DNA from: E44-bin32 sp034430615
GTDB taxonomy: Bacteria > Chloroflexota > Anaerolineae > Anaerolineales > E44-bin32
Assembly: GCA_034430615.1 (NCBI GenBank)
Contig: DAOUEJ010000017.1
Span: 1-64,000 of the forward strand
Length of the DNA: 64,000 nt
Direction of reading: 5' to 3'
Shown here: positions 8,573 to 17,315 of the stretch, piece by piece
How the letters are laid out: every line of letters begins with the position of its first letter
Numbering within the stretch: the first letter of the stretch is position 1
The notes under the pieces: generated by a model
Told to the model about the DNA's origin: nothing
The model's input: only the letters and a program-made list of their open reading frames with translations
The model's database searches: none
Position numbers and translations under genes: made by a program

Positions 8573-9252
8573 CAGGCCCTGACCTTACTCAGCGCCAGAT
8601 CCTGCTCTGCCAGGGCGCGTAAGTAAAGGATATGAGGCAGATCAGGCTGGAACCGGCGATGTGCGCGATAAGCAAAATCATTTAATTTAAGTGCAGCGTT
8701 CAGGTAGCGCAGATCGCCCAGAATATCCGATGCTCTAGCCAATAGGATTGCCGCCTGGTGTTTCTCCAACCACAGATCATCCCCACTGGTCCCCGCTATG
8801 GGGGGGAAGGCCTGAGTCCGTCGGAGCTCAACATGGCGCATCATGCGCTCAATACACTCGAGAACAAAATCACCTGCGGACAACCCCTCCAATTCCAGCA
8901 GGGAGGCAAGCATAGCGGATGTTCCCATTGGAATGCCGGCCCGGGATACAGGTATGCGGCCCGCCAACCCCTCCCTCCAAGCCTCCGCCGCGCCGTGCGT
9001 TGGAAGCACAGTGTCGCGATCAAGCGATTCGGGTGGCTGCATCGGGTCGAGGTAACCCAATTCTGCGAGCAGGTTGAGCGTAAGGCGGGCATGCGCTGCC
9101 CAGTCAGGCGAGCGTGCCTCGATGATCCCAAGGCTTACTCTCAATCCCCGGCTGCCACGCGCAAGGCACTCAACCACCTCAGCCGTGCTTCGAGTCGGAT
9201 CGAGCACGGACTCGCCTAAGTGCAGGAGCGGGCTGACCAAGCTGCGTATCAA
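8572..9252 (-). CDS. Unknown helical protein of the polysaccharide cluster
   Basis: The 226-aa product is not recognised. It reads as mostly alpha-helical, with repeated helix pairs (ARLTLNLLAELGYL, LASLLELEGLSAGDFVLECI, AILLARASDILGDLRYLNAA), resembling the alpha-toroid or TPR-like helices found in polysaccharide-processing proteins. There is no signal peptide or membrane segment. The start is a TTG at 9252 whose last bases overlap the TGA of the preceding gene, so translation is probably coupled. It lies between the beta-propeller-like gene and the formyltransferase, so a role in making or tailoring the surface glycan is inferred from position only. Confidence 0.65.
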   Translation of the reverse strand: MIRSLVSPLLHLGESVLDPTRSTAEVVECLARGSRGLRVSLGIIEARSPDWAAHARLTLNLLAELGYLDPMQPPESLDRDTVLPTHGAAEAWREGLAGRIPVSRAGIPMGTSAMLASLLELEGLSAGDFVLECIERMMRHVELRRTQAFPPIAGTSGDDLWLEKHQAAILLARASDILGDLRYLNAALKLNDFAYRAHRRFQPDLPHILYLRALAEQDLALSKVRA

Positions 9253-10343
9253 CCCCGTACCCTCTCGATTTCAAGCCGGGCGCTGCTACCGTCCAGACCT
9301 CGCAGCCCCTCACCGCTGATATGAAGTTCGCTAATCTCCATCGGTCCAGCTGGGCAGCTAATGACGCCATATTTGAAGACTTTCATCGGGCGCCAGAAGT
9401 CCTTCTCAAACTGATGGATTTCCTGCCAATGAAAAGCATCCTCGCTAACCAGCACGGCTGCACTCGTCCGAAGCACTGCCGGGCCGGGCTCAACGGTCGT
9501 GAAAGCGATGTGGGTGCCTTCGCTCGTGCTCGTGCCATACCATGCCGGAGCCCCAAGGGTAGCTCCTTGTTCTACCTTACCGGTGGCACGCTCCATGCGA
9601 AATGCGTGGTTGGGTTCAAGCTGGCTATCGGTCAGCCAGCAAACGTGGTCGGGTGTGAAGAACAAGCGGACTGCCCGCCATGATTGCCCGCCAGCGCCAA
9701 TCTGTTCCAACGATTGAAAGCGATCGCGTGTACGGAAGAAAAAGCACTCGCCCTCCTTGTCTCCCGTCGTGACCCAGAGCGCCTGCTCGTCGAACGGGTC
9801 ACGATAAACGCCGTGTACATGGCGAATGGCGCCAGCCGGAAAAGTGTGTGCGATCTGCCAATCCTCTAACTCGGGGTCTAGGCGCCAGATCCTGACAGGA
9901 GCGCGCGTGGGGTTCATGAAGTATTCCCCAATATACATCCATCCTTCAGCGTCTTCACATATCCCGCCATGCAGCACGCTGTCTCCCTGGATGCGAAAGA
10001 GTGGGATCGGAGCCTCTCGGGCCTGGACGCGGTAGACCGTAGAACTACGGATGGCGAGCACCTTTGACCGGGCATTGACGTACACATTCGCCTTATCAGC
10101 GCGCAGAGCGCGGGCGGCGGGTCGACTGAAAGCCAGCCCGTCCCGCCGCCATACAAAAGGCAACCGCCCGATTTCATGCCACTCGCCAGAAGAACCCTTC
10201 CGCAGGATCCTGCGGCCGTTGGTGCCCCAGAGCGTGCCATCGGCCTGGCGCTGATGCAAAATCGCCACCCCTTCGTCAGGTATGAGGCATGCAAGTCGGA
10301 AGTGGGCCGGCCCGTTATCCATCCCGGAGCTACCCCTCATCAT
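9249..10343 (-). CDS. Predicted beta-propeller protein of the polysaccharide cluster
   Basis: The 364-aa product lacks a recognised named family but shows repeating beta-strand blocks ending in Trp/Asp-rich turns (GTLWGTNGRRIL, GGICEDAEGWMYIGEYF, HVHGVYRDPFDEQALWVTTG, VCWLTDSQLEPNHAFRM), as in BNR/sialidase-like or SMP-30-like propellers. No signal peptide is visible, so a cytoplasmic place is likely unless export is unconventional. The gene overlaps both neighbours by about 4 bases. Similar predicted propellers occur near glycosyltransferases in other polysaccharide loci, but no reaction can be assigned. Confidence 0.6.
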   Translation of the reverse strand: MMRGSSGMDNGPAHFRLACLIPDEGVAILHQRQADGTLWGTNGRRILRKGSSGEWHEIGRLPFVWRRDGLAFSRPAARALRADKANVYVNARSKVLAIRSSTVYRVQAREAPIPLFRIQGDSVLHGGICEDAEGWMYIGEYFMNPTRAPVRIWRLDPELEDWQIAHTFPAGAIRHVHGVYRDPFDEQALWVTTGDKEGECFFFRTRDRFQSLEQIGAGGQSWRAVRLFFTPDHVCWLTDSQLEPNHAFRMERATGKVEQGATLGAPAWYGTSTSEGTHIAFTTVEPGPAVLRTSAAVLVSEDAFHWQEIHQFEKDFWRPMKVFKYGVISCPAGPMEISELHISGEGLRGLDGSSARLEIERVRG

Positions 10344-11575
10344 GATCGCAGGTCCAAACCATGCGAATCTCCCCCTCCATCCGCCAGCAGCGCCCGGTAA
10401 AACGTATCCGCCCGGGTCGCGCTGCTGGCGCGCGCGGCCCTAGTCTCGATCAACTCAAGGTTGATCAGCATGGCGCGCTCGCGGAGGGCAGGATCGCGTA
10501 TAGCCTGCACGACAGCACTCGCCAGCAGACGCGGTTCGCTGGCCGAGGTCAGCGTGCCATTCTCACCATCGGTGATCCATTCCCGCAGCGATTCGAGATC
10601 GCTGACAACTGGGTAGCAACCACATGCGATCGATTCCAGGAAGGTGTTCGGCGTGCCATCATGCTCGCTGGGAGAGATCATGACCCAGGAACGCTGATAG
10701 ATCGCAGCCAGCTCCTTGGGTTCAAGCCGCGGGAGCAGGTACACCGATGGCTGCAGCCCGAGTTCGCTGACCCAGGCCTCAGCCTCGCTGACACCCGCCA
10801 TGGCGGGACAGAGTACGACTGTGGCTGGTTCTTCACGTAATATCAGCGGGATCGCCTGGAAGAATGTGTCGTTGCGCACGTAGGCACGGAAACCGCGCGG
10901 GTTGACCAGTACAGGAGCATCGGGGTGGATAGAGCGCAGGATCGAGCGCAAACCATCCCCCAGCAGCCTCAACTCGGGCTTGCCTGGGTAGAAGATGCTC
11001 CCATCGATCCCACCACTCCCGGGCAGGATCATCACCGGGCGCGCTGGTGGATAACCCCATTCACGAGCCAGGTGCGCATCCCGGGCGCAATCAGTGTGCA
11101 AACCATCTGCCTGATGGAGAGCATGGCGCGTACTTGAGGCCATGAGTGGAGACGAATTCGCGTGAAGTGTAAAATCATTCCCCCACACCGACACCACCAG
11201 TGGTTGGGTTGGCCTGGCAGCTGCTGCGAGCATGCCCTCGAATGGGATACGCAGCGCATGCACGATCTCAGGCTCAATCGATTTTAGGTACGCCCGCAGA
11301 CGACGGGCAGCAGGCTGGATGGTCAGTGGACCTACCCAATGGCGCAGCGTCGCGCGCAGCGGGATGCCGGAAGCCCCACCGGGTGCGCTTCCGCCGCGTG
11401 GGTCACGTGTGAACTGGCTCAACGCCACCGGGATATGGGCGTACGAAGTCAGCCCTTCTGGAGGGTCACAACTGAAGGTCGAGATCAAGTGGACCTCATG
11501 CCCACGATCGATGAACAACGCCATCCAGCTGCGTGCAGTCGGGCTGCGACCATCCGCGACAAAGGCTAATTTCAT
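10340..11575 (-). CDS. Glycosyltransferase family 4
   Basis: The 411-aa GT-B protein starts MKLAFVADGRSPTARSWMAL and carries the C-terminal donor-site block SPSEHDGTPNTFLESIACG followed by VSDLESLREWITDGENG, typical of retaining family-4 enzymes (Glu-x7-Glu region). It also has EIVHALRIPFEGMLAA in the N-terminal half. It presumably extends the lipid-linked repeat unit at the cytoplasmic face. I use the ATG at 11575; a TTG two codons earlier overlaps the upstream stop. It is packed in the same minus-strand operon, and no donor sugar can be assigned from sequence. Confidence 0.85.
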   Translation of the reverse strand: MKLAFVADGRSPTARSWMALFIDRGHEVHLISTFSCDPPEGLTSYAHIPVALSQFTRDPRGGSAPGGASGIPLRATLRHWVGPLTIQPAARRLRAYLKSIEPEIVHALRIPFEGMLAAAARPTQPLVVSVWGNDFTLHANSSPLMASSTRHALHQADGLHTDCARDAHLAREWGYPPARPVMILPGSGGIDGSIFYPGKPELRLLGDGLRSILRSIHPDAPVLVNPRGFRAYVRNDTFFQAIPLILREEPATVVLCPAMAGVSEAEAWVSELGLQPSVYLLPRLEPKELAAIYQRSWVMISPSEHDGTPNTFLESIACGCYPVVSDLESLREWITDGENGTLTSASEPRLLASAVVQAIRDPALRERAMLINLELIETRAARASSATRADTFYRALLADGGGDSHGLDLRS

Positions 11576-11577
11576 AC

Positions 11578-12681
11578 TCAACGTTCCCGCACCCGGTTCA
11601 TCGCCTGGACAAAGACCTCCGTCATCCGTTCGATATTGAATCGATCTAGGACGAGGGCATGCGAACGTTTGCCCATTTGCTTGAGTCGGGCCGGGTCGCT
11701 CAGGGCCGACTCGATTGCCATGCGTAAGGCAACCGGATCATCGACCGGTATAAGCCAGCCGTTGTCGGCGGAGATCAGATCACGTTCGGTGCCGTCCCCT
11801 TCCGCAACAATGACGGGCAACCCGGCAGCCATGGCCTCCTGCACTGCAAGCCCACCTGTGCCCGGGAGGACGAATAAGTCAGCCCAGGCAAAACTGTCCT
11901 GCAGCGCCTGGTCATACAAGGAGCCGGTAAACTCAGACGTGGGGCAAATATCCCCGGCCAGTTGCTCGAGCTTTGCTCGGTCCAATCCGTCCCCGACGAC
12001 CCTCACCGCCACGGGTTGGGTGAGCTGCGCACATGCTTCAAGCAGCACATCGACGCGTTTGCGCGCCTGAAGACGACCGACAAACAGAATCCTGGCTGGC
12101 CGCTCGACGAGGGGTTCCCGGTCGGGCAGAGCTGTGGGTGGCCCCGACACGGCGTTTCCAGCCACGAAAATAAGCTCCGGATTGACACCCAGGATACGGA
12201 ATTCCTCGGCGCCCTGTTCGCTGTAGGCGATCAAGGCATCGAAACGTGCGAGGAACCTGCGGCGGACGATCCGCCGCAGCCCGGGCGTTGGGCCCTGCTG
12301 TCCGGCCGCACCGAGGCCCCATCCGATCACCGCTCTCCCTTTTTGGCGCATCCAGGTGATCCCCGCCCGGCTTGAAAGGTAGCGCGGGTTCGCTTCCATG
12401 ATGAGCACTTCCGGTGACCAGCGCTCCAACCAGCGCAGCAGCCCGGTTTGGTAGCACAAGTACGCGGGCCCGGAGAAGAGATGCAGATTGCGAGCCCGCA
12501 CCAGGTCAACCCCGTCAAGATCCGGCGTGGAGGGGATCGACTCGCGAGGGCGTGCCTCGCCAGCAAAGACGCTCAATCCCCCTGAGCAGGCGTGACCCAG
12601 CATTTTAAAGAAGGGCGCGCGGTATGTCGGAATGACGCGCTGCTGCAGTCCCGCTCGCCCCGTGAACTGCTCGTTCGGCAT
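11578..12681 (-). CDS. Glycosyltransferase family 4
   Basis: The 367-aa product has IPTYRAPFFKML near the N-terminus, a LFVGRLQARKRVDVLLEACA block opening the C-terminal GT-B domain, and LPGTGGLAVQEAMAAGLPVI as donor site. It would transfer a nucleotide-sugar-derived residue with retention of configuration. The stop lies 3 bases upstream of the next gene's start and the start is 3 bases after the previous stop, so it belongs to the same transcript. The acceptor and donor are unknown. Confidence 0.85.
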   Translation of the reverse strand: MPNEQFTGRAGLQQRVIPTYRAPFFKMLGHACSGGLSVFAGEARPRESIPSTPDLDGVDLVRARNLHLFSGPAYLCYQTGLLRWLERWSPEVLIMEANPRYLSSRAGITWMRQKGRAVIGWGLGAAGQQGPTPGLRRIVRRRFLARFDALIAYSEQGAEEFRILGVNPELIFVAGNAVSGPPTALPDREPLVERPARILFVGRLQARKRVDVLLEACAQLTQPVAVRVVGDGLDRAKLEQLAGDICPTSEFTGSLYDQALQDSFAWADLFVLPGTGGLAVQEAMAAGLPVIVAEGDGTERDLISADNGWLIPVDDPVALRMAIESALSDPARLKQMGKRSHALVLDRFNIERMTEVFVQAMNRVRER

Positions 12682-12684
12682 GCC

Positions 12685-13725
12685 TCAGCTCCACCCCAGT
12701 GCGCCCAGATATCCCGTGACCATCGTATCCAACCCTAAACCGTTTTCTGCCCGGCGGCGCGCTGCCCGCCTATAGGCAGGCTGTTCACGGAAAATCCGGA
12801 TTGCCGCATCTGCCAGGTTCTCGGTGTCAGGGGAATCCAGGTTCCAGGAGTCCCCTCCATAAGGGACGACTTCGCCGGCGCCCTCTGTCACGAGCTCCCT
12901 AAGCGCACCCGTGTCGTAACCCAGGACGGGCAGCCCGCATGCGAGCGCCTCGATCACGGCGTTCGGGCAGGCCGGGTGCAGATCGGAAGCGAACAACATG
13001 TGTGCAGAACGATCGAGCTCCGGCACGTGCTCAGCCGGCACCCAGCCCCGCCAATCGATCGGGACAGCAGCTTGCGCCTCAAGCGACGCCTGCAGGCCGG
13101 ACGCAGCCTTGCCGGCGATCGTTAATTCGACCGGCTCCCCGATACGCACCTGTACCCTGCCCGCAAGGTCAAGCGCATGCTTAAGGCCGATCTCGTAGCC
13201 TCCACCCAGATGCCCTTCGACAACCAGCAGCCGCATGCGCTCGGGAGGCGTTCCTTCACCCGTTGGTGTATACCGATCGAGATCCACCCCGTTCAGCACA
13301 ACCGAATTCGGAACCGGTGCTATGCCATGGACACGCTCCCACCATTCCCGGGCGAACTCGCTCTGATACACAATATGGCTCGCCAACCGGTTCCGGATCG
13401 AAACTAGCAGCAAATTCGCCAGTTCCGCCCGCAGGTAGTGCCGCACACCCGTGTTCCGTTTGCGCTGGATCCAGTTCATCCCGTTCAAGCGCTGGATGAT
13501 CGGGATGCCCCGCCTGCGTGCGCGGTTCAACCCGGCCAGCTGGCGCGTCCCACCAATGACCAGGATCGCATCGTAGGGTTCGTCATCAAGACTGTTGCTC
13601 ACCTGATGCCCGCGTGCAGCCAGTCCGGCCTGCATCTTCGCCCGAAAGGAAACCATGCCGCCGACCCCGGTCATTATCGGCAGCAGGCACAGACGTCGCT
13701 TGTTTGTTGTGGAGGAGGAACTCAT
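12685..13725 (-). CDS. Glycosyltransferase family 4
   Basis: The 346-aa product shows LPIMTGVGGMVSFRAKMQAG at the N-terminus (glycine-rich acceptor loop), VVLNGVDLDRYTP at the domain junction and HPACPNAVIEALACGLPVL as the family-4 donor-site motif. The expected role is addition of one sugar to the undecaprenyl-linked unit. It is separated from the acetyltransferase gene by about 63 bases without visible signals and is 3 bases from the next glycosyltransferase. It is on the short side for a GT4 but all core motifs are present. Confidence 0.83.
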   Translation of the reverse strand: MSSSSTTNKRRLCLLPIMTGVGGMVSFRAKMQAGLAARGHQVSNSLDDEPYDAILVIGGTRQLAGLNRARRRGIPIIQRLNGMNWIQRKRNTGVRHYLRAELANLLLVSIRNRLASHIVYQSEFAREWWERVHGIAPVPNSVVLNGVDLDRYTPTGEGTPPERMRLLVVEGHLGGGYEIGLKHALDLAGRVQVRIGEPVELTIAGKAASGLQASLEAQAAVPIDWRGWVPAEHVPELDRSAHMLFASDLHPACPNAVIEALACGLPVLGYDTGALRELVTEGAGEVVPYGGDSWNLDSPDTENLADAAIRIFREQPAYRRAARRRAENGLGLDTMVTGYLGALGWS

Positions 13726-13788
13726 AGGAACACCACGTTCACACGTGATAGGAGCCCGGAGATCCGGGTAGACAAATTCGAGATGTTT

Positions 13789-14241
13789 TCATGATCGCTG
13801 GCCGATCCGCCGGGCAGGAACCCCGGCCCAGATCTCGCTCTCACCCGTCGATTGGAGCAAGACAGCATTCGCGCCCAGCACTGTGCCTGCTGCCACAGTC
13901 AGGACCCCCTCATCACACAACACTTTCGAGCCAGGGGAGAGGATTACGTCATCCTCGATCACGACGCCCTCGAAGCTTGATTCTGTGCTCACCCGATAGA
14001 TGTCCCCCCGGCCGATGGTCACGCCGGGGTAGATCTTCACCCGCGCGCCGATGCGTGTTTCCGGGTGGACCACGACGCCAAAACCGCCGTGCACAAGGCT
14101 GAAATCCTCGCCGATTTGGACCGAAGGCGGGATCTCAGCTCCGAGCATTTTCAGCACCAAGTACGCCAGACGCCCCAGGAGTGGGGTGTTCCTGGCGTAA
14201 ACCAGGCGGCTGTACACGTCGCGCTTCACAGCACCTGCCAT
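13789..14241 (-). CDS. Left-handed beta-helix acyltransferase (serine acetyltransferase-like)
   Basis: The 150-aa protein is built from hexapeptide repeats (about residues 40-145: IPPSVQIGEDFSLVHGG, VVHPETRIGARVKIYPGVTI, VIEDDVILSPGSKVL, AAGTVLGANAVLL) and ends in AGVPARRIG, the typical close of the fold. Such trimeric enzymes transfer acetyl or other acyl groups from CoA. Given its position after wecB (TAATG coupling), O- or N-acetylation of a sugar is more likely than cysteine synthesis, although the sequence is close to CysE-type proteins. The N-terminal helical domain of true serine acetyltransferase is missing. Confidence 0.8.
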   Translation of the reverse strand: MAGAVKRDVYSRLVYARNTPLLGRLAYLVLKMLGAEIPPSVQIGEDFSLVHGGFGVVVHPETRIGARVKIYPGVTIGRGDIYRVSTESSFEGVVIEDDVILSPGSKVLCDEGVLTVAAGTVLGANAVLLQSTGESEIWAGVPARRIGQRS

Positions 14242-15368
14242 TAGACTTTCCCGGCGGCGAGCAGCGCGTCCACGATCTTACGGGCGGCCTGCCCATCCCC
14301 ATAGGGATTCACGGCCTGCGCCATCGCCTGATAGGCAAGTGGGTCTTCCAGCAGAGCGGACGCTTCGGCGAGGATCTTCTTCCGATCGCTCCCCACCAAC
14401 CGCGCCGTTCCGGCTTTGATCGCCTCCGGTCGTTCGGTGACTTCGCGCATGACAAGAACCGGCTTCCCCAACGCCGGCGCTTCCTCCTGCAGACCTCCCG
14501 AATCGGTCAGCACGAAGGAAGCCCGTTTGATGGCCTGCACCATGTCGCGATAATCGAGCGGTTCGGTCAGTGTGATATTCGGAAGATCACCCAGAATCTC
14601 GTGGGCAGGTCCGTGGACGTTCGGATTGAGATGGACCGGATAAAGAATATGCACCTGGTCCTCATAGCGGGAGGCAAGGTCCCGGATGGCCTCCAGGATC
14701 TCCTTGAGCGGAGATCCGAAATTCTCCCGGCGGTGAGCCGTTACCAGGATCAGCGTTTTATCCACGGGAAGCTCACTGAGCGGCCCCTGGCCATCCGTAT
14801 AGGGCTGGCCGGCCACTTCAAGCAAGGCATCGATGACCGGGTTGCCCGTGATTACGATATCCTTCGCCAGTACCCCCTCCGACAGCAAACGATCTCGAGC
14901 TTCTGCCGTGGGTGCGAAATGCAGGTCTGCGATCACGCTGGCAACTCGCCGGTTAATCTCCTCCGGGAAGGGCTGCCATTTATCGCCCGTCCTGAGCCCC
15001 GCCTCGACGTGTCCCAGTTTTACCCGGTGGTAGTAGGCGAGCAAGCTGGCCGCCATGACGGTTGTCGTATCCCCCTGCACCAGTACCCAATCCGGCCTCA
15101 GGTCATCCAGCACAGGGTCCAAGGCTTGCAGGATGCCTGCTGTCAACCCGGCCAAGTCCTGATCGGGTGTCATCAGGTTGAGATCAACATCGGGCACGAT
15201 CTCAAACAATGAAAGGATCTGGTCAAGCATCTGGCGGTGCTGGGCAGTCACACAGACAAATGCCTTGACCCCGGGTGTCTCGGCCAGGCGTCGTACCACC
15301 GGGGCCATCTTGACCGCTTCCGGCCGCGTGCCGAAGATGCTCAGGACACGCATCGGTGTCTCAACCAT
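14241..15368 (-). CDS. wecB: UDP-N-acetylglucosamine 2-epimerase (non-hydrolysing)
   Basis: The 375-aa protein has the family signature GTRPEAVKMAPVVRRL, VTAQHRQMLDQ, LVQGDTTTVMAASLLAYYHR, GHVEAGLRT and LTDSGGLQEEAPALGKPVLVMR. It interconverts UDP-GlcNAc and UDP-ManNAc in the cytoplasm. Together with the wecC gene immediately upstream it provides UDP-ManNAcA for the surface glycan. The ATG at 15368 overlaps the wecC end by 8 bases; a second ATG five codons later is possible. Confidence 0.95.
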   Translation of the reverse strand: MVETPMRVLSIFGTRPEAVKMAPVVRRLAETPGVKAFVCVTAQHRQMLDQILSLFEIVPDVDLNLMTPDQDLAGLTAGILQALDPVLDDLRPDWVLVQGDTTTVMAASLLAYYHRVKLGHVEAGLRTGDKWQPFPEEINRRVASVIADLHFAPTAEARDRLLSEGVLAKDIVITGNPVIDALLEVAGQPYTDGQGPLSELPVDKTLILVTAHRRENFGSPLKEILEAIRDLASRYEDQVHILYPVHLNPNVHGPAHEILGDLPNITLTEPLDYRDMVQAIKRASFVLTDSGGLQEEAPALGKPVLVMREVTERPEAIKAGTARLVGSDRKKILAEASALLEDPLAYQAMAQAVNPYGDGQAARKIVDALLAAGKV

Positions 15369-16644
15369 CCGCCTGCCTCACACCGATCGTGAAAAGACGG
15401 AAACCCGCTCGTTCCCAGGCTGCTTTCTCGAAGATGCGGCGGGTATCGACAATGGTGCGGGCCTGGGTCATGCTCGCAACTGCGACCGGTTCCAGCGCCC
15501 GAAATTGTTCATGATCCACCAGGAGCAGGATCGCCTCAGCCTCAACGAGCGCAGACTGGAGTGTCCCGGCGGCTTGTGCACCTTCGGCTGTGGCTTGAAG
15601 TGCGAAGGGTTCAAACGTCGCCACCCGCGCGCCTGCCTGGACCAGCAAGCGGACGACTTCCAACGCCGGACTTTCACGCAGGTCATCCACATTGGCTTTG
15701 TAGCTCAAACCCAGTGCCGCGATGCGCTTGCCGTCCAGTTTGCCCAACGCGCGCCGGATGAGCTCGAGCACCACAGCCGGTTGACCATCGTTGACGACAC
15801 GCGCCTGACGAATCAAACCACTGACTTCAGGTGCGGCCTCGACCAGGAACCACGGATCGACGCTGATGCAGTGCCCGCCAACGCCCGGTCCCGGGTTCAA
15901 AATCTCGACTCGTGGATGCAGGTTGGCCAATTCAATCGCCCGCCATATATCGATACCGAAAGTATCACCGAGCCGCGAAAACTCGTTGGCGATGGCAATG
16001 TTCACATCGCGGTAGGTATTCTCCATGAGCTTCACCATCTCGGCGGTAGTCGAGTCGGTGAGCAGGATTTCGCCCCGCACAAAGCTGGCGTAAAGATCAC
16101 GGCCAGCCTCGGAGGAGGCCTGGTTTACACCACCGATGACGCGGGCGTTCTCGATCAACTCGTGCAGGATCTTGCCTGGCAGCACTCGCTCCGGTGAATA
16201 CGCCAGGAAGAAATCCTCCCCGGCCGATAGCCCGCTTTGCTCGAGTATCGGCGCAAGCAGATCGAGGGTTGTGCGCGGTGGCGAAGTTGACTCAAGCACC
16301 ACCAGATTGCCGCGCTGCAAGTGCGGAACGATCGACTCGGTGGCGGAGCGCACGTATTGCATATCGGCTCGTTTGTCATCCGTGATCGGGGTAGGAACAG
16401 CAATGATGAACGCATCGGCCGGTCCGGGCGCTTCGCTGACCGTTAGGTTGCCTGATCGAAAGGCGGCCTGCACCAGGGCCCGTAAACCCGGCTCCTGGAT
16501 GTGGATCTCACCATTTCGCAGGACATCCACAACCTGGCTGTTGACATCGACCCCGAGTACCCGCATGCCATGCGTCGCAAAAGTGCTTGCGGTTGGCAGG
16601 CCGATGTATCCCAGGCCGAGGATACAAAGAGTATTGAACGGCAC
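15361..16644 (-). CDS. wecC: UDP-N-acetyl-D-mannosamine dehydrogenase
   Basis: The 427-aa product is a UDP-glucose/GDP-mannose dehydrogenase family member: ILGLGYIGLPTASTFA is the NAD site, EILNPGPGVGGHCISVDPWF contains the catalytic Cys near residue 258, and ALGLSYKANVDDLRESPALE opens the C-terminal domain. It oxidises UDP-ManNAc to UDP-ManNAcA in two NAD-dependent steps; the neighbouring wecB supports that substrate over UDP-Glc. I place the start at GTG 16644, where GGAGG lies 5 bases upstream; the longer frame from TTG 16656 would contain the ribosome-binding site. It is the first gene of the polysaccharide cluster. Confidence 0.92.
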   Translation of the reverse strand: MPFNTLCILGLGYIGLPTASTFATHGMRVLGVDVNSQVVDVLRNGEIHIQEPGLRALVQAAFRSGNLTVSEAPGPADAFIIAVPTPITDDKRADMQYVRSATESIVPHLQRGNLVVLESTSPPRTTLDLLAPILEQSGLSAGEDFFLAYSPERVLPGKILHELIENARVIGGVNQASSEAGRDLYASFVRGEILLTDSTTAEMVKLMENTYRDVNIAIANEFSRLGDTFGIDIWRAIELANLHPRVEILNPGPGVGGHCISVDPWFLVEAAPEVSGLIRQARVVNDGQPAVVLELIRRALGKLDGKRIAALGLSYKANVDDLRESPALEVVRLLVQAGARVATFEPFALQATAEGAQAAGTLQSALVEAEAILLLVDHEQFRALEPVAVASMTQARTIVDTRRIFEKAAWERAGFRLFTIGVRQADG

Positions 16645-16670
16645 ATCTGCCTCCAAAAATTGACGAGCTT

Positions 16671-16679
16671 ATTATCCCA
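16671..16679 (-). promoter_or_regulatory. Extended -10 promoter candidate for the wecC-led operon
   Basis: Minus strand TGG-GATAAT lies 26 bases before the GTG start of wecC, giving a short leader that contains the GGAGG ribosome-binding site. It is in the divergent gap between wecC and the VanZ-like gene. Confidence 0.4.
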
Positions 16680-16750
16680 TATCCCTCAAATGCCCGGAAA
16701 TCAGGGCAAGAGACCTGGTCTGGCTCAGACATGTGCCTGGTTTCCTGCGT

Positions 16751-16756
16751 TACAAT
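16751..16756 (+). promoter_or_regulatory. -10 element, possible leaderless start
   Basis: TACAAT ends 7 bases before the ATG at 16764 and no ribosome-binding site is present, so the transcript may start at or next to the start codon. The -35 is not clear. Confidence 0.3.
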
Positions 16757-16763
16757 CGTGTTC

Positions 16764-17195
16764 ATGCGTCCCACAGCAGCGCACAAGCTTTGGGTCTGGC
16801 TTGCCGGCTTGTTCCTCCTCTTTATCAGCATGATCATCCTCGCCGCTGACCTTGGATTGGCTGGAAGGATCTTCGCCTGGATCGTGTATGTGCCCGGGCA
16901 GGACGTCACCGCTCATTTCATCTTGATCGGTGGGCTGGCGATATTGGTTAACCTGGCCTTGGACCGCCGGGCTTTGACCCTCTCCGGAAGATCGATTCAA
17001 CTGGGTAGCGTGGTCATACTTCTGTTGGTCACGCTGGAGGAATTCAGCCAGATGTGGATCCGTACGCGCGGTTTTTCTCTTTTCGACCTTTCCGCCGATT
17101 GGCTCGGGGTTTGGCTTCTGGGTGGTTGGGGATCTGCTAGATTGAAGGCACGTTTCAACCCGGAAACCAGGAGGCTGCCCTCGCCTGATCCCTAG
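16764..17195 (+). CDS. Small VanZ-like membrane protein
   Basis: The 143-aa protein has four hydrophobic segments (about residues 6-28, 45-65, 70-90 and 105-130) and the VanZ-like features GRIFAWIVYVPGQDVTAHFI and VTLEEFSQMWIRTRGFSLFD followed by DWLGVWLLG, matching the E-x-x-Q...R-x-x-x-x-x-D-x-x-x-N/D pattern of that family. VanZ-family proteins are inner-membrane proteins of uncertain role (teicoplanin resistance in the founding case). The ATG at 16764 gives a normal N-terminus; an upstream ATG at 16731 is less likely. It faces away from wecC. Confidence 0.7.
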   Translation: MRPTAAHKLWVWLAGLFLLFISMIILAADLGLAGRIFAWIVYVPGQDVTAHFILIGGLAILVNLALDRRALTLSGRSIQLGSVVILLLVTLEEFSQMWIRTRGFSLFDLSADWLGVWLLGGWGSARLKARFNPETRRLPSPDP

Positions 17196-17283
17196 TTGGA
17201 TCGGATCCCGCGGTCATCGGGCGAAGCTTGTATGCCAGGCAGCGATTCCTGCAGCCTTCACCCCTGAGAGGCTCTGCAACGTG

Positions 17284-17289
17284 TACAAT
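17284..17289 (+). promoter_or_regulatory. -10 element upstream of serA
   Basis: TACAAT lies 26 bases before the serA ATG, with GGAGG in the short leader. No convincing -35 was found. Confidence 0.35.
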
Positions 17290-17315
17290 AGGCCGGTCAA
17301 GAAAGTGGAGGCCGT

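Noticed and set aside
14181..15212. A 343-codon plus-strand open frame opposite wecB
   Set aside because: It is antisense to a clear wecB and shows no family motif.
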